From assembly GCA_025457805.1 (NCBI GenBank), contig JALOTR010000155.1:1-6778 (forward strand): 6,778 bases of DNA. Reading direction: 5' to 3'. Shown one piece after another: positions 1-5,768 of the stretch. Both the position numbers and the translations under genes were made by a program. Origin of the DNA: Akkermansiaceae bacterium. GTDB lineage: Bacteria; Verrucomicrobiota; Verrucomicrobiia; Verrucomicrobiales; Akkermansiaceae. The notes beneath the pieces are model-generated. The model worked only from the letters and a program-made list of their open reading frames with translations. It searched no databases and was not told the origin of the DNA. Each line of letters opens with the position of its first letter. Within the stretch, counting starts at the first letter, position 1.

Positions 1-203
1 TCGAGGTGGTCGGCCTCGTTCAGTTGGATGGAATCGTGCCGGCGAATGACTTCCTGCGCTGCGTCCCGGAGATGGGAGACGACAAACGAAGCAACAGAGG
101 AGCCTTCCAAGGCCGCCGCACGGTTGAGCAACGATTTATCCTCCGGAGTGATCCGGGCGACAAGCCGATCGGAGCGTCGGGAATCGTTTTGCAAGGTTGC
201 CAT
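1..203 (-). CDS. DUF1778 / TacA-family antitoxin, partial (C-terminus beyond left edge)
   Basis: Reading the minus strand from an ATG at 203 gives 67 codons open to the edge. The protein begins MATLQNDSRRSDRLVARITP and continues with an amphipathic helix (EDKSLLNRAAALEG, residues 21-34), then SVASFVVSHLRDAAQEVI (36-53), then a short IQLNEAD tail (59-65). This is the usual layout of DUF1778 (TacA-like) antitoxins: a ribbon-helix-helix DNA-binding N-terminus with an R/I-T-P-E-x-K signature, then a C-terminal tail that wraps the toxin. In that family the partner is a GNAT acetyltransferase toxin that acetylates aminoacyl-tRNA. It normally lies just downstream, here off the left edge and unseen. 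Family members are about 90-100 residues, so roughly a quarter to a third is missing. The frame stays open upstream of the ATG, with TTG codons that could serve as starts, but ATG 203 fits the family N-terminus best. No Shine-Dalgarno is visible. Family call is fairly sure; the toxin is inferred. Confidence 0.8.
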   Translation of the reverse strand, partial: MATLQNDSRRSDRLVARITPEDKSLLNRAAALEGSSVASFVVSHLRDAAQEVIRRHDSIQLNEADHL

Positions 204-221
204 GCCGGGAATGTGTGCCGG

Positions 222-248
222 ATTGTGCCACAAATCAATGTTTTTCAA
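222..248 (-). promoter_or_regulatory. Candidate promoter for the antitoxin gene (weak)
   Basis: On the minus strand a TTGAAA box (243-248) and a CACAAT box (222-227) match the sigma-70 -35 and -10 consensus at 5/6 and 4/6 positions, but the spacer is only 15 nt. They lie about 20-45 nt ahead of the antitoxin ATG at 203, giving a very short leader. TacA-type antitoxins usually autorepress their promoter, so a promoter is expected here. The match could still be chance. Confidence 0.25.
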
Positions 249-281
249 ACCGGGGCTTGGGAGGTGAGTTTATGTTTTGCT

Positions 282-297
282 GCGGAATGAATTCCGC
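282..297. repeat. Inverted repeat GCGGAAT-GA-ATTCCGC
   Basis: Two perfect 7-bp arms separated by 2 nt lie between the pnp terminator and the antitoxin gene. Neither strand has a T-run next to it, so it is not an intrinsic terminator. It could be an operator for a dimeric DNA-binding protein (for instance the adjacent ribbon-helix-helix antitoxin) or a copy of a small dispersed palindrome. It sits 34 nt upstream of the candidate -35 box, which is rather far for simple repression. Confidence 0.5.
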
Positions 298-305
298 GCT
301 CCAAT

Positions 306-341
306 AAAAAACCGGCGCTCCCTTGTGGAAACGCCGGTTTT
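306..341 (-). terminator. Rho-independent terminator of pnp
   Basis: AAAACCGGCG (308-317) pairs perfectly with CGCCGGTTTT (332-341) around a 14-nt loop. On the minus strand the stem is followed by an uninterrupted run of six T (CCGGTTTTTTATTGG), the classic intrinsic terminator form. It begins 19 nt beyond the pnp stop codon. The A/T tails are symmetrical enough that it could also stop plus-strand transcription, but no plus-strand gene reads into it here. Confidence 0.88.
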
Positions 342-360
342 CAGATGGATGGAGTGAGGC

Positions 361-2499
361 TTATTCCGCTGCGGCGGTTTCGGCTTCGGCGGCGGCTTGG
401 TCGCGGAGCCAGGCGCGGCGTGACATTTTCACGCGGCCTTTTTCATCGACTCCGAGGCACTTGGCGGTGACGAGGTCGCCTTTTTTGACGACGTCTTCGA
501 CCTTCTCGGTGCGGCCTTCGGCGAGTTCGGAGACGTGGATGAGGCCGTCCTTGCCGGGGAGCACTTCCATGAACGCGCCGAAGGCGGTGATGGAAACGAT
601 CTTGCCGGTGTAAACCTTGCCCACTTCGATCTCTTGGAACATGCGCTCGATCATCGACTTGGCGCGCTCCAGACCTTCCGCCTTGGAGGCGTAGATGTGG
701 ACGGTGCCGTCGTCTTCGATGTTGATCTCGGCACCGGACTCGGCCTGGATGCCCTTGATGTTCTTGCCGCCAGGTCCGATGAGTTCGCCGATGCGATCCG
801 CCGGGATCTTGACGGAAACGATGCGCGGAGCGTGCGGGCTGAGTTCCTTGGGCTCGACGATGGACTCGGCCATCTTGGCGATGACCTTGGTGCGGCCGGC
901 TTTGGCGATGTGGATGGCTTCTTCAAGCATGGCGAGCGGGAGGCCCGGGAGCTTGAGGTCGAGCTGATAACCGGTGACGCCTTCGTCGGTGCCGCAGAGT
1001 TTGAAGTCCATGTCGCCGTAGAAGTCCTCGGAGCCGATGATGTCGAGGAGCATCTTGTGCGCCTTGAGGGTGCCGTCTTCGTTGAAATCGGTCACAAGGC
1101 CCACGGAGATGCCGCCGACCGGGCGGATCAGCGGGACACCTGCATCAAGCAGCGCCATGGTGCCTGCGCAAACGGAGGCCATGGAGGTGGAGCCGTTGGA
1201 TTCCATGACTTCCGAAGAAACGCGGATGGCGTAGGGGAAATCGGCTTCGTCCGGGATGACGGGTTCGATGGAGCGCTCGGCGAGCGAGCCGTGGCCGATT
1301 TCGCGGCGGTTGATGCCACCCATACGTCCGCATTCACCGACGGAGAATGGAGGGAAGTTGTAGTGGAGGATGAAGCGCTTCTCGTCTTCGCCACCGGCAT
1401 AGTTGTCGAAATGTTGTTTTTCGTCAGCTGGGGCGAGGGTGGTGATGGCGAGGGCCTGGGTTTCTCCACGGGAGAAAATGGCGGATCCGTGAACGCGTGG
1501 CAGAGTGCCGACTTCGCCGTAAAGCGGGCGAAGGTCACCGATGCTGCGGCCGTCGGCGCGCACGCCTTTTTCCATGATGGAAATGCGGAATGCCTTTTTC
1601 TGAAGGTATTCGAAGGCTTGCTCGACATCGAAATCGGTGGCCTCGGGAGCGCGCTCCTTGATGGCGGCTTCGACTTCGTCGCGCAGGGCTCCGACTTTCT
1701 TGGCGCGCTCGGTTTTGGTGGGCGCGTAGATGGCGGCTTCGATGCGGTCGCCGGCGATTTCGTAGGCGATTTCGAGCAGGTTGTCCTTGGCGACGGTGAG
1801 TTCGTAGGAGCGCTTTTCCTTGCCGGCGAGCTTCACGAGTTCTTCCTGGGCGGCGACGAGCTTCGTCACGGCTTCCTGGGCGAAGTGAAGGGCTTGGATG
1901 AATTCATCTTCCGGCATCTCGTCGGCCTGGCCTTCGATCATGATGACGTTGGTCTTGTCGCCCACGTAGATGAGGTCGAGGTCGGACTCGGCACGTTGGT
2001 CGTGGGTCGGGTTGATGACGAATTTTCCGTCCACGCGGCCGACGCGCACCGCACCGATCGGGCCGGCGAAGGGGATGTCGGAGAGGCAGAGGGCGGCGGA
2101 GGCACCGTTCATCGAGAGGATGTCGGAGTCATTCACGCCATCGGCGCTGAGGAGGATGGCGACGATCTGGGTTTCGTAGAGGTAGCCTTTTGGGAACAAC
2201 GGGCGCAGTGGGCGGTCCGTCATGCGGCAGGTGAGGATTTCCTTTTCGGTTGGGCGGCCTTCGCGCTTGAAGTAGCCGCCGGGGAAAACGCCGGCAGCGG
2301 TGGCTTTTTCCTTATATTCCACGGAAAGTGGGAACCAGGTCTGGCCGGATTTCACCTTGGTGGCGGAAACGGCGGTGACGAGGATGATGGTGTCGCCGCA
2401 GCGGACGGTGACGGCGCCATCGGCGAGTTTGGCAATTTTGCCGGTTTCGAACGTCATCGGATTGGTTCCGACGTCGGCCGTGAGGGTATGGATATTCAT
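361..2499 (-). CDS. pnp: Polynucleotide phosphorylase (polyribonucleotide nucleotidyltransferase)
   Basis: 712 residues, the normal full length for bacterial PNPase, a cytoplasmic trimer that degrades RNA 3'-to-5' with phosphate and can also add tails; it is a core degradosome/RNA-turnover enzyme. Visible domains: first RNase PH fold about 12-145, with a YFKREGRP loop (76-83) in the place of the E. coli FFRR loop, and RMTDRPLRPLFP (92-103); helical linker about 240-310; second RNase PH fold about 314-535, with ESNGSTSMASVCAG (433-446) and the catalytic segment EDFYGDMDFK, where Asp492, Asp498 and Lys500 correspond to E. coli D486, D492 and K494; KH domain about 555-615 with GPGG at 575-578; S1 domain about 627-697; short Ala/Glu-rich tail. 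It is intact, lies downstream of rpsO with a 212-nt spacer, and ends at a strong terminator. The ATG at 2499 gives a normal N-terminus and is preceded by a purine-rich tract. Very sure. Confidence 0.98.
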   Translation of the reverse strand: MNIHTLTADVGTNPMTFETGKIAKLADGAVTVRCGDTIILVTAVSATKVKSGQTWFPLSVEYKEKATAAGVFPGGYFKREGRPTEKEILTCRMTDRPLRPLFPKGYLYETQIVAILLSADGVNDSDILSMNGASAALCLSDIPFAGPIGAVRVGRVDGKFVINPTHDQRAESDLDLIYVGDKTNVIMIEGQADEMPEDEFIQALHFAQEAVTKLVAAQEELVKLAGKEKRSYELTVAKDNLLEIAYEIAGDRIEAAIYAPTKTERAKKVGALRDEVEAAIKERAPEATDFDVEQAFEYLQKKAFRISIMEKGVRADGRSIGDLRPLYGEVGTLPRVHGSAIFSRGETQALAITTLAPADEKQHFDNYAGGEDEKRFILHYNFPPFSVGECGRMGGINRREIGHGSLAERSIEPVIPDEADFPYAIRVSSEVMESNGSTSMASVCAGTMALLDAGVPLIRPVGGISVGLVTDFNEDGTLKAHKMLLDIIGSEDFYGDMDFKLCGTDEGVTGYQLDLKLPGLPLAMLEEAIHIAKAGRTKVIAKMAESIVEPKELSPHAPRIVSVKIPADRIGELIGPGGKNIKGIQAESGAEINIEDDGTVHIYASKAEGLERAKSMIERMFQEIEVGKVYTGKIVSITAFGAFMEVLPGKDGLIHVSELAEGRTEKVEDVVKKGDLVTAKCLGVDEKGRVKMSRRAWLRDQAAAEAETAAAE

Positions 2500-2523
2500 T
2501 TCTTCTGTTTTTTCTTCTTTTTT
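2500..2523 (-). promoter_or_regulatory. A/G-rich translation-initiation tract of pnp
   Basis: The 24 nt directly ahead of the pnp ATG are all A or G on the minus strand apart from one C, with AGAAGAA elements just before the start and again about 14 nt upstream. There is no true AGGAGG. The unstructured, A-rich stretch probably serves as ribosome entry site. It is the only start in the window with anything resembling a purine-rich leader. Confidence 0.5.
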
Positions 2524-2628
2524 CAGTGCGTACAGCCTGAGCGGCGGGATTGCCGCGCGGGCATTCGGTTTTTACGGACAAAATCCGCAGCATCCGGTGA
2601 CCGGTGCGGCGGAGAGTGTTTTGGCCGT

Positions 2629-2662
2629 CGGTCCGGTCGGCGATTTGCCGGAGTTCGGACCG
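2629..2662 (-). promoter_or_regulatory. Structured hairpin in the rpsO-pnp spacer (possible pnp leader element)
   Basis: CGGTCCG and CGGACCG (2629-2635 and 2656-2662) form a 7-bp outer stem. Inside, CGGC (2638-2641) pairs with GCCG (2647-2650) around a 5-nt loop, with an asymmetric 2/5-nt internal loop between the stems. No T-run follows, so it is not a terminator. In E. coli the pnp leader hairpin is cut by RNase III and then used for autoregulation by PNPase. This hairpin lies in the corresponding spacer, about 130 nt ahead of the pnp ATG, but the function is inferred from position only. Confidence 0.4.
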
Positions 2663-2665
2663 TTT

Positions 2666-2704
2666 CGCAAAACAGCCACGGGAGCGTCCCGTGGCTGCGT
2701 TGCG
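2666..2704 (-). terminator. Hairpin after rpsO: terminator or attenuator
   Basis: CAGCCACGGGA (2673-2683) pairs perfectly with TCCCGTGGCTG (2687-2697) around a 3-nt loop. On the minus strand TTTT follows directly. A further CGCAA/TTGCG stem (2666-2670 with 2700-2704) extends it beyond a 2x2 internal loop, so the T residues are partly in competition with base pairing. It starts 7 nt past the rpsO stop. It probably terminates part of the rpsO transcript and lets the rest read into pnp, as in other rpsO-pnp pairs. It could also act as a 3' stabilising or processing hairpin. Confidence 0.72.
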
Positions 2705-2711
2705 GAAAATA

Positions 2712-2972
2712 TTAGCGGCGGAGTCCGAGGCCTTTGATGACCTCCTGGTATTTTTCCTCGGAACCCTTCTTGATGTAATCCAGCAACTTGCGGCGCTGGG
2801 AAACAAGGGTGAGGAGTCCACGGCGGGAGGAGAAATCCTTCTTGTGGATGTTGAGGTGATCCGTGAGGTGGAAGATCCGCTGGGTAAGGAGGGCCACTTG
2901 ATATGGGGCGCTGCCGGTGTCTCCTTCGTGGAGTTGATAGTCTTTCAGGTTGATTTCTTTGGTATCGCTCAT
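2712..2972 (-). CDS. rpsO: 30S ribosomal protein S15
   Basis: 86 residues, close to the usual 88-89. S15 is a primary binding protein of the 16S rRNA central domain (three-way junction and helix 22) and contributes to a subunit bridge. Hallmarks seen: [18 protein letters not shown] (13-30), with the Thr19, Gly20 and Gln25 that contact the junction; His39, His43, Asp46 and Ser49, equivalent to E. coli H41, H45, D48 and S51; [21 protein letters not shown] (49-69); and the C-terminal GLGLRR. The common DHHSRR stretch reads DFSSRR here, so two His positions are replaced by Phe47 and Ser48. The ATG at 2972 has no clear Shine-Dalgarno (CTAAGACC precedes it). The gene follows the C39-like gene by 135 nt on the same strand and precedes pnp. 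S15 of other bacteria represses its own translation through leader RNA, but no such pseudoknot could be confirmed by eye. Confidence 0.98.
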   Translation of the reverse strand: MSDTKEINLKDYQLHEGDTGSAPYQVALLTQRIFHLTDHLNIHKKDFSSRRGLLTLVSQRRKLLDYIKKGSEEKYQEVIKGLGLRR

Positions 2973-3037
2973 GGTCTTAGGGGATGGATCCAGCCTGCGC
3001 CGGGTCGTCCTTGGTTAAGGGTTGGGCGCGGAAGAAA

Positions 3038-3051
3038 GCCCGCTGCCGGGC
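3038..3051 (-). terminator. Short GC hairpin with TTTCTT: weak terminator or rpsO leader hairpin
   Basis: On the minus strand GCCCG-GCAG-CGGGC forms a 5-bp all-GC stem with a 4-nt loop and is followed by TTTCTTCC. It lies 57 nt past the stop of the C39-like gene and 65 nt ahead of rpsO. The stem is short and the T-run is interrupted, so termination would be partial at best. It may instead be a structure in the rpsO leader. Confidence 0.3.
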
Positions 3052-3107
3052 GATTTGCAAGACAATTGGCGGAGGGTTAGGGAAATTTTTTGAAAATTGC
3101 CGCCGCA

Positions 3108-4397
3108 TCAGGGTTGGAAAACAAAGGTGAGGTAAGCCGTGGCCGCCATTTCCTCCAACCGCATCCGGCGCGGGGTGTCTTTGCCGGTCCAGCTTTCGAG
3201 AAACAAGATTTCCCTCCGCTCCGGATGATAGCCGGTCAGCACGGAGGCATGCAGGGGCGCATCCGCCCCTGGCCAGGAGGCCCGCTCGGTCGGCAGGGCG
3301 GGATCGGGCAGAGCAACTTCCGAATCCCCCGCATACTCGCGTGCGAACCTTGTGTGCAGTTTATCCCGCTCCATCGAAAACCTCCGCCACACAATCACCG
3401 GAAACCCCGCGTCCAAGGCACGTCGCACGGCGTGTTCGTCGAAGCGGCTGCTGCGCGCCATGGAAAACCCCGCCTCCGCCGCCACGGCCGGATACAGGCC
3501 GAGAATGTCACTGCCGTCCGCAGAGCCGGTATTTTTGAAACCACCCGCCGCCGCCAGCCAGTCCTCATCCACATGCAGTCCGAAGTGCCGCGCCGCCATC
3601 GCCAGCGAGTTGAGCCCGCAATACGGCCGATACCCCTGCGGCACCGGTTCCAGCCCGCCGATGGACACCGTGCCATCCGCATCTTTGCGCACCGTTTCCT
3701 TCAATCGCGGCAAACGCTCCCGCGGCGCCAGCCCCTCCAACGATGGATCCAACCACGACTCCGCCACCTCACCCGCCGGAGCTACCGACACACGGATCAA
3801 TCGCTGGTCCGCCGCCAGCAGTCGGAACACCAAATCCCCCGAGCGGAAATCCTTCACCTCGCCCCGCAACGTGCGAGTGTGGCCGACGCGCGTCGTTTTC
3901 GGCCGCGCCGCATCCGGCAGGGCGGCGAGTTTCTCCTCCAAGGCCCCCAGCGTGTTTTGATACATTTCCGCAAACTCCGTCTGCCGCTTCGCCATCCGCT
4001 GCGCGATCTCCTCCCGCGCCGCCCGCCGCGAGAGACCCTCCGGCAATTTCTCGTCGAAGTATCCGAAATACGACCCCGCATCCACGAAGGTCGCATCGAT
4101 CCCCACCAAACGCCCGTCCCGCCGGGTCGCCCGCAGCAGCACCACCTCCTGCCCGAGAAATTTCGGCCTCGCCAGCAAGTGCGAGATCTCGGCCGATGCC
4201 ACCCGCGCCTCTTGCTGCCACTCGCCCGGCAATTCCCCATCCCCCTTCCACAAGCCCACCGCCGTCAACTCGGGAGTGAGATCGCGGCCATTGAGTGGCG
4301 AGTTCGCCGCAGCGATCGGGCCGAGGATCGTGTTCGGCACCGCCCGCAACATGGCGGGAAAACAAACGATGCAGCCGATGATCAGAAGTTTCACCAT
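3108..4397 (-). CDS. Exported protein with C-terminal C39/papain-like cysteine peptidase domain
   Basis: 429 residues. The first 19 (MVKLLIIGCIVCFPAMLRA) look like a Sec signal peptide, so it probably acts in the periplasm or outside the cell. The middle (about 40-230) is not recognised: it holds a DAGSYFGYFDEKLPEG segment (106-121), a charged helix likely to be coiled-coil (about 122-162) and a small beta-rich stretch (about 174-208). The C-terminal part fits the C39-like papain fold: PQGYRPYCGLNSLAMAARHFG (253-273) carries Gln254 and Cys260, six residues apart as for Gln19/Cys25 of papain, and LHASVLTGY (382-390) supplies His383. The usual third residue, Asp or Asn before a Trp, would fall at ESW (401-403), where Glu is present. 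Substrate unknown; it could be a maturation or housekeeping protease, or inactive. It stands at the head of the minus-strand group ahead of rpsO but looks functionally separate. No Shine-Dalgarno; the ATG is chosen because it gives the signal peptide. Confidence 0.8.
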   Translation of the reverse strand: MVKLLIIGCIVCFPAMLRAVPNTILGPIAAANSPLNGRDLTPELTAVGLWKGDGELPGEWQQEARVASAEISHLLARPKFLGQEVVLLRATRRDGRLVGIDATFVDAGSYFGYFDEKLPEGLSRRAAREEIAQRMAKRQTEFAEMYQNTLGALEEKLAALPDAARPKTTRVGHTRTLRGEVKDFRSGDLVFRLLAADQRLIRVSVAPAGEVAESWLDPSLEGLAPRERLPRLKETVRKDADGTVSIGGLEPVPQGYRPYCGLNSLAMAARHFGLHVDEDWLAAAGGFKNTGSADGSDILGLYPAVAAEAGFSMARSSRFDEHAVRRALDAGFPVIVWRRFSMERDKLHTRFAREYAGDSEVALPDPALPTERASWPGADAPLHASVLTGYHPERREILFLESWTGKDTPRRMRLEEMAATAYLTFVFQP

Positions 4398-4504
4398 GAA
4401 ACCATGGCGCCGCCACTGCCGGAGTCCAGCAGGGAAATCATCACCCGCATCCGAAAAATCCCACCCACTCTGCCCGTAAAGCCCGGTTCAATCCTCATTC
4501 CCTC
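4398..4504. promoter_or_regulatory. Divergent intergenic spacer between the C39-like and redoxin genes
   Basis: These 107 nt separate two start codons pointing away from each other, so promoters for both genes should lie here or overlap the genes. I could not pick out a convincing -35/-10 pair on either strand, and neither start has a Shine-Dalgarno. The presence of promoters is inferred from gene layout only. Confidence 0.35.
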
Positions 4505-5686
4505 ATGAAACCATCCCTCTCCATCTCCCTCGCCGCCCTGCTTGCCCTCGCCGGCAGCGCCTTCGCCCAAAACCCGCCCGGCTTCAAGGAACTCAAAATC
4601 GGCGATCCCGCGCCGGATTTCAAACTCATCGGCATCGATGACAAACACATGGCTCTCGGCGATTTCAAGGAAGCCAAAGTCCTCGCCGTCGCCTTCACCT
4701 CGAATCACTGCCCGGTCTCCAACGCCGCCTTCCCGCGATTCATCAAGATGTATCATGAGTTCAAGGACAAGGGCTTCGACGTCGTGGCCATCAATCCCAA
4801 CCACCCCGATGGCCTGCGACCCGATGAACTCGGCTATTCCAAATACGGCGACAGCTTCGAGGAAATGAAGGGCAACGCCAAAGACAAACAATTCCCCTTC
4901 CCCTATCTCTACGATGGCGAGACGCAAACCACCGCCATGGCCTATGGTTGCCTCGCCACTCCCCATATCTTCCTCTTCGATCAGGATCGCAAACTGCGCT
5001 ACAAGGGCCGCATCGATGACAGCCGCTTCGCTGGCGACGAACATGTGAAATCCCCCGATCTCCGCAATGCCATCACCGCCTTGTTGGAAGGCAAGCCCGT
5101 GCCGGTGGAAATCACCAGCCCGCTCGGTTGCTCCACCAAGTGGCGCACGAAAAAAGCACAAGTCCTCAAGGACGATGAAAAGTGGGCCGCGGTTCCCGTT
5201 TCCCTTGAAACCATCGATGCCGACGGCGTTGCCAAACTCCGCGCCAACGACACCGGCAAGTATCGCCTCATCAACGTCTGGTCCACCACCTGCGCACCCT
5301 GCGTTCAGGAGTTCCCCGGCCTCGTCAACGTCTCCCGCCGCATGGGACTGCGCCCCTTCGAACTCATCACGCTTTCCACCGACCTCCCGGAAGACAAAGA
5401 CAAGGCAGAAGCCTTCCTCAAAAGATTCCGCGCCGGCCTCCCCGGCCACCTCAAGGCAGGTGTGGAAAAAGAAGGACGCAGCACCAACAGTTATCTTTAT
5501 ACCGGAGCCAGCATCGATCCCCTCATCAAGGCCCTCGATCCCGAATGGACCGGCGTGCAACCCCACACCCTCTTCATCAAGCCCGGTGGCGAGATTGCCT
5601 TCCGCCACACCGGCATGATCAGCGAGTCCGAGTTGTTGGAAAAAGTCCTAGAAGTGATGACTCCCTATTTCCAACCCGGGAAGTAA
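4505..5686 (+). CDS. Exported tandem thioredoxin-fold protein (redoxin domain + TlpA-like CAPC domain)
   Basis: 393 residues. Residues 1-21 (MKPSLSISLAALLALAGSAFA, then QNPP) form a clear signal peptide, so it acts in the envelope. Domain 1 (about 28-215) is an AhpC/TSA-redoxin fold: GDPAPDFKLIGIDD (33-46), VAFTSNHCPVSNAAFPRF (62-79) with Cys69, a cis-Pro loop CLATPH (Pro153) and the closing GCSTKWR (208-214), typical of redoxin proteins whose active site reads CNHCP. Here the first Cys of that motif is Ser66, leaving a single active-site Cys. Domain 2 (about 230-389) is TlpA/thioredoxin-like: LINVWSTTCAPCVQEFP (255-271) with the redox pair Cys263/Cys266, and cis-Pro353 in VQPHTLF. It is probably a thiol-disulfide oxidoreductase or peroxiredoxin-like protein; the substrate is unknown. 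It is divergent from the C39-like gene and 82 nt upstream of the Asp-box gene on the same strand. No Shine-Dalgarno; the start is set by the signal peptide. Confidence 0.9.
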   Translation: MKPSLSISLAALLALAGSAFAQNPPGFKELKIGDPAPDFKLIGIDDKHMALGDFKEAKVLAVAFTSNHCPVSNAAFPRFIKMYHEFKDKGFDVVAINPNHPDGLRPDELGYSKYGDSFEEMKGNAKDKQFPFPYLYDGETQTTAMAYGCLATPHIFLFDQDRKLRYKGRIDDSRFAGDEHVKSPDLRNAITALLEGKPVPVEITSPLGCSTKWRTKKAQVLKDDEKWAAVPVSLETIDADGVAKLRANDTGKYRLINVWSTTCAPCVQEFPGLVNVSRRMGLRPFELITLSTDLPEDKDKAEAFLKRFRAGLPGHLKAGVEKEGRSTNSYLYTGASIDPLIKALDPEWTGVQPHTLFIKPGGEIAFRHTGMISESELLEKVLEVMTPYFQPGK

Positions 5687-5768
5687 GGCAAGGCGCGGCC
5701 GGATTCACCTTGAGCCCGGGGAGTGGATCTGCTAGGGAAACCCAGCTTCCCCACCCCGCACCCGAGTT

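Noticed and set aside
2540..2557. GCGGC/GCCGC hairpin close to the pnp start
   Set aside because: A 5-bp stem in very GC-rich sequence, without a T-run or other context; too likely by chance to annotate.
535..2715. A 726-residue open frame on the plus strand, antisense to pnp and the end of rpsO
   Set aside because: It lies opposite a complete, unmistakable PNPase, is very rich in Gly, Asp, Val and Phe, and shows no domain. High GC at third codon positions of pnp keeps the opposite frame free of stops.
2973..3107. Promoter for rpsO, for example TTGCAA near 3055-3060 with TTTCTT 17 nt further on
   Set aside because: The -10 match is poor and coincides with the end of a GC hairpin. A promoter is expected in this spacer but none can be chosen with confidence.
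3090..4508. A 472-residue plus-strand frame opposite the C39-like gene
   Set aside because: Its product is dominated by Arg, Pro, His and Gln without any recognisable motif, while the minus-strand product has a signal peptide and peptidase motifs. It is an antisense shadow.
4391..5608. A 405-residue minus-strand frame opposite the redoxin gene
   Set aside because: Gly/Glu/Phe-rich composition typical of antisense to a GC3-rich gene, and the plus strand encodes a clear two-domain redoxin with a signal peptide.
5710..5738. TTGAGC and TAGGGA, 17 nt apart, as a promoter for the Asp-box gene
   Set aside because: The spacing is right but the -10 box matches the consensus at only two positions; in GC-rich DNA this is expected by chance.
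5735..5751. GGGAA/TTCCC hairpin between the redoxin and Asp-box genes as a terminator
   Set aside because: Only 5 bp with a 7-nt loop and no T-run on the plus strand, so termination is not supported; the two genes may be cotranscribed.
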